Positions 1 to 4,966 of a stretch of 5,139 nucleotides of DNA are shown in pieces. The position numbers were made by a program, and so were the translations under genes. The notes below the pieces were generated by a model. It saw only the letters and a program-made list of their open reading frames with translations. It ran no database searches and had not been told where the DNA came from. Source of the stretch: Candidatus Gottesmanbacteria bacterium RBG_16_37_8 (GTDB lineage: Bacteria; Patescibacteriota; Microgenomatia; 2-02-FULL-39-11); NCBI GenBank assembly GCA_001779055.1, contig MFJA01000059.1, positions 3,667-8,805 on the forward strand, read 5' to 3'. Within the stretch, counting starts at the first letter, position 1. Every line of letters starts with the position of its first letter.

Positions 1-264
1 TTCAACCTGTTTTATCATCTTTTCCTTGACCTTATTTGCCTGATCAATTAAGTCTTCACCCTTTTTCTGCAGTTTGGCTACTTTTTCCTCGATATCTTCC
101 TCAAATAGTTCTCCCTTTTCACCTAATTTCTCGGCCAGTTTCTTGCCCTCTTTGGTTCCCAAAATAAAGATGATAAAGGCACCGATCAGTCCTCCTATGA
201 AAAACCCGAACCAGAAGTTGCCTGCCTTGCCGGCAGGCAGGCCGGCCTTATTTTTCTCTTCCAT
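1..264 (-). CDS. YtxH-like small membrane protein, C-terminal part outside window
   Basis: The reading frame opens with ATG at 264 and stays open for 88 codons to the window edge, so the C-terminus is missing. Residues about 17-35 form one hydrophobic, glycine-rich membrane segment (FWFGFFIGGLIGAF...), followed at once by GTKEGKKLAEKL and then a highly charged, Lys/Glu-rich helix that should be a soluble amphipathic or coiled-coil arm. A short TM segment followed by a G-[TS]-xxGKKxR/A-like motif is the hallmark of the YtxH family, whose biochemical role is not established. The start is the only one possible in the frame; a G-run lies 6 nt upstream and may serve as a weak ribosome site. The gene overlaps the 91-residue gene before it by 17 nt, so the two are probably co-transcribed and translationally coupled. 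Residues 8-15 (GLPAGKAG) are encoded by a palindromic repeat, which is atypical for the family and looks inserted. Confidence 0.75.
   Translation of the reverse strand, partial: MEEKNKAGLPAGKAGNFWFGFFIGGLIGAFIIFILGTKEGKKLAEKLGEKGELFEEDIEEKVAKLQKKGEDLIDQANKVKEKMIKQVE
221..241. repeat. GC-rich palindromic repeat inside the YtxH-like gene
   Basis: Arms CCTGCC (221-226) and GGCAGG (236-241) are exact inverse complements, and between them TGCCGGCA (228-235) is itself a perfect 8-bp palindrome; T227 is the only unpaired base. The GC richness stands out from the AT-rich surroundings. From memory, near-identical CCTGCC/GGCAGG palindromes are dispersed through many candidate phyla radiation genomes, both between and inside genes; I could not check copy number here. 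It falls in the gene's first 45 nt, ahead of the membrane segment, where an extra peptide is likely to be tolerated. Confidence 0.7.
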
Positions 265-523
265 CTTTTTCCCCCCGCTTGCCTCCGAATAATTTGAATA
301 GGGAAAATACCGCTTTCACCCCTTCTGAAAAGCCGCTCAAATTCTCAAAGGATTTGCCTAAATTACCGGTCATATTAACCGCCCCGTCAACCATGGCGTT
401 GAATTTCATCAGCATTTTTCTGATTTCCCCTAAAATCTGGAAAATTTGCCAGCCGATAAAAACCAGCAGAATTGTCAGTACAATGACAACACCGAAAAGA
501 AGAATTTGAGTTGGTTCAATCAT
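248..523 (-). CDS. Small one-TM membrane protein, 91 aa, unknown function
   Basis: I do not recognise a named family with certainty. The protein has a very short N-terminus (MIEPTQ), one strong membrane segment at residues about 7-31 (ILLFGVVIVLTILLVFIGW...), then a mildly amphipathic stretch (about 33-78) with alternating small and hydrophobic residues, and a basic, charged tail ending GGKRGEKDGREK. The layout resembles short DUF948-like or YtxH-associated proteins, which also pair a TM segment with a helical cytoplasmic arm. It is the first gene after a good promoter (548-576) and its 3' end overlaps the YtxH-like start by 17 nt, so the two membrane proteins are probably made together and may interact. 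No SD sequence precedes ATG 523; the predicted leader is only about 18 nt. Reality as a gene is well supported by promoter, overlap and composition; function is unknown. Confidence 0.75.
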   Translation of the reverse strand: MIEPTQILLFGVVIVLTILLVFIGWQIFQILGEIRKMLMKFNAMVDGAVNMTGNLGKSFENLSGFSEGVKAVFSLFKLFGGKRGEKDGREK

Positions 524-547
524 AAGGCAGTTTTAAAAACTTGTTTT

Positions 548-576
548 ATTCTAACGGCCGTATGTTTTAAAGTCAA
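548..576 (-). promoter_or_regulatory. Sigma70-type promoter for the 91-aa / YtxH-like pair
   Basis: On the minus strand a TTGACT -35 box (571-576, 5 of 6 to consensus) and a TAGAAT -10 box (548-553, 5 of 6) are separated by exactly 17 bp. Transcription would start near 541, giving a leader of about 18 nt to ATG 523 with no SD. The -35 box lies 13 bp past the stop codon of the glycosyltransferase-like gene. No terminator hairpin separates the two, so readthrough from the upstream operon may also contribute. The spacer contains a short palindrome, ACGGCCGT (554-561), which might be a regulator site or chance. Confidence 0.65.
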
Positions 577-604
577 TAAGTCTTTAGTTTAAGTCTTTAG
601 TTTA
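577..604. repeat. Tandem duplication, 13-bp unit, about 2.2 copies
   Basis: AAGTCTTTAGTTT occurs at 578-590 and again at 591-603, and identity extends one base beyond on each side (577 with 590; 604 with 591). It spans the 3' end of the glycosyltransferase-like gene: the second copy encodes its last residues, and the junction between copies supplies the TAA stop (589-591). Removing one copy would give a C-terminus one residue longer (ending KTY) with TGA as stop, so the duplication is nearly neutral for the protein. It most likely arose by replication slippage. Confidence 0.85.
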
Positions 605-2016
605 TTTATGGAAAATATACGGACTTCCTTTTTATTAACTGTTATTGGCTCTAATTTGAAATTATCTAATACGTCCTTCGTATTTGGATTAATTGTTTGT
701 CGGGAGGGCAGGACATGATAAAAATCTCCGTCAAACTGTAAGTAAGGGTAGGTGATGGCCGGCATATCAATAATTAGCTGATTATTGTTATTAAGATTAT
801 TATCGATAAATTCCTTCAGATCCTCGTAAATTCCGGGTCTGTCCCTGATGACGAAAAGAGGATAGTTTTCTTTTTGATAAACGAAGCGGTTGTAATCGGA
901 AGTCACAACAGCCAATGATTTATCCTGTTGGATATTATTAACTGCCTGTGCATAAGAATAGACAGGAGGCAATTCTTTGCTTACCCAAGCATAGTGAAAA
1001 GTGGTTGGCAAAATCAACAACAGTATTAAGAAAATATAAAGCCAACCCTTAAATGTCTTGGCCAATAAATAAGCCGCCGGAAAAACAATAAACAGGGAAA
1101 TTCTTCCGTAAAGACCCGCATGCCAGTACTGCATTAAAGATGATATGATCACAGCCAGAAGGAATATAAGCAGTCTTATTTTTTTGTTTTTCCAAAAATT
1201 AAAAACTAACACCCCGAAAAAAATCAGCGCTCCTGTAACCGACAGATTGGCAGAGGACTGGACTAAGATACTGCGTATAATCCGTCCTGAAAATAAAAGC
1301 CAGCCTTCAGTTGCTGATGTAAAATCGCCTGAATGGGATAAGTACTTATTAATCAGACTGTTTATATTGCCAAAGACAATAAAATCAGAGAAAAATAAAA
1401 GAGAAAAAGAAATCAGACCGAAGATTAAAAGAGATTTTAAGTTTTTCTTCTTTTTTAAAGGAAGGTGCAAATAAATTATTAAAGGGATAAATATAAGACT
1501 GCCGATAAAAATCGAAACTGCAGCAAAAAAGGCAATGGAGGAAAAAATAATCAGCCATGTTTTTCTCTTTTTAACACCCAGGAAGATAAGAAACAAAGTC
1601 AAAATCTGAAAAAATAAAAGCTGACTCTCATAAAGGATATTGGTAGTCACGACAAAAAAATAAGGAAGAACCAGAAGAAAAAGAGATGCTTTGAAGGCAA
1701 TCTCCTTATTTTCCGCCTCTTTTATAAAATAATAAAAAACCAATAAAGTTCCCAATCCGCATAATAATGACAAAAGAACCACAACCCAGCCGGCAGGAAA
1801 AGGCAGTATGTTTTTCATTAAAAAGATCGAAGTCAGGTAAAAGGTGTGGATGGGCTGATGGCTCGATAATAATAGTTGTCTGATATTACTTATATTTACA
1901 TTCTCGGCAAATCTCAAGTATTCAAAACTGTCATAGTAAACGGGGATTGCGCGAAGAAAGGCAACACGGCTGAGAAAGTAAATTAATATTAGAAGAATCA
2001 AATAAAACTTCTTCAC
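589..2016 (-). CDS. Polytopic membrane glycosyltransferase-like protein (GT-C / PMT_2 type)
   Basis: About 475 residues from a GTG at 2016. The N-terminus is a membrane helix (KKFYLILLILIYFLSRVAF), followed by a first outer loop with YYDSFEYL (residues 27-34; acidic D29 and E32) and then SSHQPIH (51-57). This matches the GT-C plan of the GT39/ArnT/PMT_2 families, where an early-loop acidic residue and an H-x-P motif sit near the polyprenyl-phosphate-sugar site. About ten hydrophobic segments fill residues 1-345, with a basic KKKK loop near 188, and a soluble C-terminal domain of about 125 residues follows. The likely role is transfer of a sugar from a lipid carrier to a glycan or protein on the outer face; the substrate cannot be read. 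The frame is open to an ATG at 2094, but that would overlap the preceding gene by 68 nt and add a polar extension. GTG 2016 has GAGG 8 nt upstream and a membrane-compatible N-terminus. It is the last gene of the ftsK unit. An O-antigen-ligase-like or undefined membrane protein is the alternative. Confidence 0.65.
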   Translation of the reverse strand: MKKFYLILLILIYFLSRVAFLRAIPVYYDSFEYLRFAENVNISNIRQLLLSSHQPIHTFYLTSIFLMKNILPFPAGWVVVLLSLLCGLGTLLVFYYFIKEAENKEIAFKASLFLLVLPYFFVVTTNILYESQLLFFQILTLFLIFLGVKKRKTWLIIFSSIAFFAAVSIFIGSLIFIPLIIYLHLPLKKKKNLKSLLIFGLISFSLLFFSDFIVFGNINSLINKYLSHSGDFTSATEGWLLFSGRIIRSILVQSSANLSVTGALIFFGVLVFNFWKNKKIRLLIFLLAVIISSLMQYWHAGLYGRISLFIVFPAAYLLAKTFKGWLYIFLILLLILPTTFHYAWVSKELPPVYSYAQAVNNIQQDKSLAVVTSDYNRFVYQKENYPLFVIRDRPGIYEDLKEFIDNNLNNNNQLIIDMPAITYPYLQFDGDFYHVLPSRQTINPNTKDVLDNFKLEPITVNKKEVRIFSINKLKT

Positions 2017-2024
2017 AACAAAAA

Positions 2025-2028
2025 CCTC
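2025..2028 (-). promoter_or_regulatory. Shine-Dalgarno GAGG deciding the glycosyltransferase-like start
   Basis: On the minus strand the sequence TGAGG contains both the TGA stop of the RodZ-like gene (2027-2029) and a GAGG core. It lies 8 nt before GTG 2016, normal SD spacing. A terminating ribosome would be left directly on the next initiation site, which favours stop-restart coupling and argues for GTG 2016 over the distant ATG 2094. Confidence 0.6.
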
Positions 2029-2668
2029 AATGTGTCTCCACCGAAACGGTCCTGGTGATTGTTTTTTTCTTGCCGTGTTTGCTGATTGATTCAATAATGA
2101 CAGTATTTATTCCCGGCTGAAGGGAAAAGGTGGACATAAATTCTCCCTTTTCATTTAAGGCAATTCTTTTATTGTTAATCTCAACTACCGCATCCGCGTC
2201 TGTTTTCCCCTTCACATCCAAAGTTTCCGTATTTAAGACTTCTCCCTCATTTGGTCTTTCGACAATTAAATTGGGCGGACTGATTATCGCCCTGTATTGG
2301 AAAAATAAATTGATAAAAAATATGACGATAAAAATGGAAGTTAGAAGAAGAAAGACTGTCTGCGGAGTAAACTTAATAACCGGTTCATTAATTGGAGCCG
2401 ATATTCCTTCGGGAATGACCTCCTCTTTTTCATCATACTGGTACTGTCTTCTGAAAACTGCCAAAATGTCATCCGGATTAAGGTTTAGGAAAGTACTGTA
2501 ATTTTTGATAAATCCCTTGATATAGGCTAAAGATGGCAACTTATTCCAGGAGTTTTCTTCCAAAGCCTGAAGATATTTTTTTCTTATTTTTATTTTGGCT
2601 TCAATTTCCTCGAAAGACAGTTTTTTATTCAGTCTTTCATTTTTAAGAATTTCTCCGACCGTCCTCAT
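2027..2668 (-). CDS. RodZ-like protein: HTH domain, one TM helix, Ig-like domain
   Basis: 213 residues. Residues about 3-70 are a Cro/C1-type HTH of the HTH_25 kind (VGEILKNERLNKKLSFEEIE, then YLQALEENSWNKLPSLAYIKGFIKNY), the signature of RodZ-type cytoskeleton-associated proteins, in which this domain faces the cytoplasm and binds MreB rather than DNA. A linker follows, then one membrane helix at about 102-124 (TPQTVFLLLTSIFIVIFFINLFF). The outer part (about 131-211) looks like a single Ig-like beta-sandwich (PPNLIVERPNEGEVLNTETL, then GKTDADAVVEINNKRI and PGINTVIIES), close to the bacterial Ig / glucodextranase-B type rather than the usual RodZ C-terminal domain. The ATG overlaps the ftsK stop as ATGA, with GAGG 4 nt upstream, so translation is probably coupled to ftsK. 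The likely role is envelope or shape control. Whether this cell has MreB cannot be seen, so I withhold the rodZ symbol. Confidence 0.8.
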   Translation of the reverse strand: MRTVGEILKNERLNKKLSFEEIEAKIKIRKKYLQALEENSWNKLPSLAYIKGFIKNYSTFLNLNPDDILAVFRRQYQYDEKEEVIPEGISAPINEPVIKFTPQTVFLLLTSIFIVIFFINLFFQYRAIISPPNLIVERPNEGEVLNTETLDVKGKTDADAVVEINNKRIALNEKGEFMSTFSLQPGINTVIIESISKHGKKKTITRTVSVETH

Positions 2669-4815
2669 ATCGCCTCAGGAGAAACCGGTGGTGGACTACC
2701 TGTTTCTCCTCTACCGCTTAAATATTCATCCGGATTTTTCATAAGCACTTCGCGCGGTTTGGCTCCTTCTCCTGTTCCTACTATTCCTTCTTCCTCCAAT
2801 TGGTCCAGAATTCTGGCGGCCCTGGCATAACCTATTTTTAACCTTCTTTGAAGAAGCGAGGCTGATGCCCGGTCATACTGGCAGACGACTCTGACTGCTT
2901 CCTCAAAAAAATCATCCCGGCCATCCCCGGTTACCGAGCTTCCTCCGGCTGTGCCTTTTTTCAAAGATACTTCCTGGCTGGTAACCTCGGTAGTATATTG
3001 GGTGGGAATATTTTTGTTTTTCAGAAAAGTAACCAGTCTGGTAACTTCCGCTTCCGTAATAAAAGCACCCTGGATTCTGGTGGCCTTGGCCTGTTCCGGA
3101 GGAATATACATCATGTCGCCCCGGCCAAGGAGTTTATCAGCTCCGGGCAAATCAAGAATTACCCGGGAATCCATCATCGAAGTAACACTAAAAGAAATTC
3201 TGGTAGGAATATTGGCTTTGATCAGTCCGGTTATAACATCAACTCTGGGGCTCTGGGTAGCAACAACCAGATGAATACCGGTAGCCCTGGCCATTTGAGC
3301 CAGTCTGCAAATAGAGTCTTCAACCTCAACCGGAGCATAACCCATCAGAGCTGCCAGTTCATCAATAACTATGACAATGTTGGGAATTGCCTGGAAGCCG
3401 GACTGTTCATTATAGCCGTCAATATTGCGCACCCCTACTTGAGAAAATAATTTATATCTGTCTTCCATTTCTTTGATTGCCCATTTTAAAGCCGATACAA
3501 TCTCATGAGGTTCCACGATCACAGGAGCTAAAAGGTGGGGAATACCGTTATATAAACTAAGCTCCACTCTTTTCGAATCAACAAGTATCAGTTTCACTTC
3601 GGCAGGAGTTGTTCTGAATAGTATTGTGGCAATCCAGGCATTGAGAAGAACACTTTTTCCGCTGCCGGTTGCCCCGGCAATCAGAACATGAGGCATTTTG
3701 GCAATATTGGCAATCTCCGGTTTTCCGGTAGCGTCAAGTCCTAAGGGCACCAGTAATTTGCTTTTGTCTCTTTTCAAAACATCCTGTGACAGCATTTGTT
3801 TTAAGGTGACATATTCCAATCCTTCATTGGGTATTTCAATTCCCACCAGTTTTTTGCCGGGAATCGGCGCATCAATTCTTACCTGTCCGGTTCGGGCTGC
3901 CAAAGCCAAAGCCAAATCGTCCTGTAAGGCATTAATTTTGGATAGCTTTGTTCCTTGGGCAATTTCCAGGCAATATTGAGTAAAAGCCGGACCTAAATTA
4001 ACTTCTGCTACTCTGGCGGTAATACCGAAACTCTCCAGAGTTTTTTCTATTGTCTGGGCATTTTGCTTCATATCCCCCCTGTCAGCTCTTTGTGTAGGTG
4101 CGGCAGCCAACAAATCCAATGGCGGATATTCCCAGACAGTTATTGTGCCGGGCAGGTTGCTGATGGGAGAAATTCCTAATTGACCCACCGCCTGATTGTC
4201 TGCTTTTTTGGCTTTAACAGGTGTAACACTTTTTTCATCCGTATGGGTAATTTCTCTTGCCTGATTGATAACCGGAGCTTTTATAGGCAGTTTTTCTGCA
4301 AAAAGCGGTTTCTTTTTATCTGTTTTTGTTAAGGATGAAAATGCTGAAAATATTAAATCGGCAAATTTAACAATTTCTTCAATTGAAGTATTAAATAGAA
4401 CAATCAGGCCGATAAGAAGCATGACCGATAAAAGGATAAATGATCCGATATCGGCAAGTGATGAGGAAAAATTTAACCAGATATATTCTCCGATATCGCC
4501 GCTTTGCGATAAACCAAGTAGGCAGAGAAAAATAAGAATAAGTCCTATAGGGATGTTTGGCCTTAATCTGATGATTTTAAGATTGGCCAGAAGTAAGGCC
4601 AGGGAAATAAGAATAAAAGGCAGTAGATATCGCAGGACGCCGAAATACTGACTAAGGACAATGGTGATTTGATCTAATACCGAACCATTCTGGAAAAAAG
4701 ACAAAAGCATGAGAAGGGAAGAGGCAAAAATGAGCATAGCCATAATGGAAAAAATAGTTCCTTTTCTCGGGGTTAGAAATTTTTTTCTGCGGCGGCGGTA
4801 TCTTCTTCTTGACAT
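2665..4815 (-). CDS. ftsK: DNA translocase FtsK/SpoIIIE
   Basis: 716 residues, a normal compact FtsK. It is a septum-anchored, ATP-driven motor that pumps chromosomal DNA and helps dimer resolution and segregation during division. The very basic N-terminus (RRRYRRRRKK) precedes about four membrane helices (roughly 20-40, 57-80, 87-103 and 122-142). A short linker of about 90 residues follows, then the alpha/beta motor: Walker A GATGSGKS at 381-388, Walker B IVIVIDE at 480-486, and the conserved MARATGIHLVVATQSP and VDVITGLIKANIPTRISF stretch at about 508-543. Residues about 636-695 form the winged-helix gamma domain (FFEEAVRVVCQYDRASASLLQRRLKIGYARAARILDQLE in part), which reads orienting DNA sites such as KOPS/SRS. 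A short Gly/Pro-rich tail (about 700-716) is unusual and is encoded by an inverted repeat. It is first in the operon with the RodZ-like gene (ATGA overlap). ATG 4815 has no SD; two candidate promoters lie upstream. Confidence 0.97.
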   Translation of the reverse strand: MSRRRYRRRRKKFLTPRKGTIFSIMAMLIFASSLLMLLSFFQNGSVLDQITIVLSQYFGVLRYLLPFILISLALLLANLKIIRLRPNIPIGLILIFLCLLGLSQSGDIGEYIWLNFSSSLADIGSFILLSVMLLIGLIVLFNTSIEEIVKFADLIFSAFSSLTKTDKKKPLFAEKLPIKAPVINQAREITHTDEKSVTPVKAKKADNQAVGQLGISPISNLPGTITVWEYPPLDLLAAAPTQRADRGDMKQNAQTIEKTLESFGITARVAEVNLGPAFTQYCLEIAQGTKLSKINALQDDLALALAARTGQVRIDAPIPGKKLVGIEIPNEGLEYVTLKQMLSQDVLKRDKSKLLVPLGLDATGKPEIANIAKMPHVLIAGATGSGKSVLLNAWIATILFRTTPAEVKLILVDSKRVELSLYNGIPHLLAPVIVEPHEIVSALKWAIKEMEDRYKLFSQVGVRNIDGYNEQSGFQAIPNIVIVIDELAALMGYAPVEVEDSICRLAQMARATGIHLVVATQSPRVDVITGLIKANIPTRISFSVTSMMDSRVILDLPGADKLLGRGDMMYIPPEQAKATRIQGAFITEAEVTRLVTFLKNKNIPTQYTTEVTSQEVSLKKGTAGGSSVTGDGRDDFFEEAVRVVCQYDRASASLLQRRLKIGYARAARILDQLEEEGIVGTGEGAKPREVLMKNPDEYLSGRGETGSPPPVSPEAI
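2673..2676 (-). promoter_or_regulatory. Shine-Dalgarno GAGG of the RodZ-like gene
   Basis: GAGG lies inside the last ftsK codons, 4 nt before ATG 2668. The spacing is on the short side. The site directly abuts the base of the hairpin at 2677-2710, so RNA folding upstream could influence access to it. Confidence 0.5.
2677..2710 (-). repeat. Inverted repeat / RNA hairpin at the ftsK 3' end
   Basis: In the minus-strand transcript AGGAGAAAC pairs perfectly with GTTTCTCCT (9 bp). One A-G mismatch and a further 3 bp (GGT/ACC) then close an 8-nt loop. It encodes the Gly/Pro-rich tail of FtsK and ends exactly where the SD of the RodZ-like gene begins. No U-run follows, so it is not a rho-independent terminator. 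It could be a processing, stability or translational-coupling element, or simply an inserted repeat. Confidence 0.6.
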
Positions 4816-4827
4816 AGGCAGTAGCTT

Positions 4828-4836
4828 ATTATAGCA
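4828..4836 (-). promoter_or_regulatory. ftsK: Proximal ftsK promoter, extended -10
   Basis: The minus strand carries TGCTATAAT: a perfect TATAAT -10 (4828-4833) with the TGn extension (4834-4836), which can replace a good -35. The hexamer at -35 spacing (4851-4856, ATTAAA) is poor. Transcription would begin near 4822, only about 7 nt before ATG 4815, so the mRNA would be nearly leaderless and without an SD. Confidence 0.6.
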
Positions 4837-4873
4837 GGAATAACCTCAAGTTTAATAACTCTCCAGTTTAAAC

Positions 4874-4902
4874 ATCCTATAGTAAATTATAGAGTTTGTC
4901 AA
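4874..4902 (-). promoter_or_regulatory. ftsK: Distal ftsK promoter, -35/-10 pair
   Basis: The minus strand has a perfect TTGACA -35 box (4897-4902), a 17-bp spacer and TAGGAT (4874-4879, 4 of 6 to consensus). The predicted start near 4867 gives a leader of about 52 nt. The spacer itself contains a TATAAT (4886-4891) with no matching -35, so the exact -10 is uncertain. Two start sites for ftsK are possible. Confidence 0.45.
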
Positions 4903-4917
4903 GCAAATAAATAGATA

Positions 4918-4959
4918 TTTAGCTCGTGATCCGCCGGCTGGCGGATTTTACGTGCTAAA
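4918..4959. repeat. Nested palindromic repeat in the divergent intergenic region
   Basis: The outer arms TTTAGCTCGT (4918-4927) and ACGTGCTAAA (4950-4959) are inverse complements with one mismatch (4924/4953). Inside, ATCCGCC (4929-4935) and GGCGGAT (4940-4946) pair perfectly around GGCT. The GC-rich core in an AT-rich intergenic stretch looks inserted, like a REP or miniature palindromic element. From memory, related CCGCC/GGCGG palindromes are common in candidate phyla radiation genomes. No T-run follows on either strand in a way that makes a convincing terminator. Confidence 0.75.
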
Positions 4960-4961
4960 AT
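4953..4961 (+). promoter_or_regulatory. Candidate extended -10 promoter for the ABC ATPase gene
   Basis: TGCTAAAAT is an extended -10: TGn plus TAAAAT (4956-4961, 5 of 6). The start codon's A (4967) is 6 bases past its last base, the usual distance to a transcription start, so the mRNA may be leaderless. No -35 box is visible, because that position falls in the palindrome core. Most of the element (4953-4959) is the right arm of the palindrome. Confidence 0.45.
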
Positions 4962-4966
4962 AAATT

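Noticed and set aside
74..509. Two plus-strand frames of 72 and 76 codons
   Set aside because: They are antisense to the YtxH-like and 91-aa genes, with Ser/Pro-rich composition typical of a complement frame and no promoter or SD.
524..588. Terminator for the ftsK operon
   Set aside because: No GC-rich stem followed by a T-run is present; the only palindrome, ACGGCCGT, is 8 bp without a loop.
1145..1474. Open frame of 109 codons on the plus strand
   Set aside because: It is antisense to the glycosyltransferase-like gene, is Lys/Ile-rich in the way expected from complementing hydrophobic codons, and has no domain or start signal.
2130..2501. Open frame of 123 codons on the plus strand
   Set aside because: It lies wholly inside the RodZ-like gene on the opposite strand, and the RodZ-like product has clear domains.
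2677..2710. Rho-independent terminator after ftsK
   Set aside because: The stem is good, but GAGGCGAT follows instead of a U-run, and the next gene overlaps ftsK, so termination here makes no sense.
2951..3979. Three plus-strand open frames opposite ftsK
   Set aside because: They are shadows of the strongly conserved FtsK motor region and show no recognisable protein features.
4265..4651. Plus-strand open frame opposite the ftsK membrane region
   Set aside because: It is an antisense frame of the FtsK transmembrane segments and linker, with no independent evidence.
4918..4959. Terminator for either divergent gene
   Set aside because: It lies upstream of both flanking genes, so there is no transcript to end there unless antisense, and no proper U-run follows the core.
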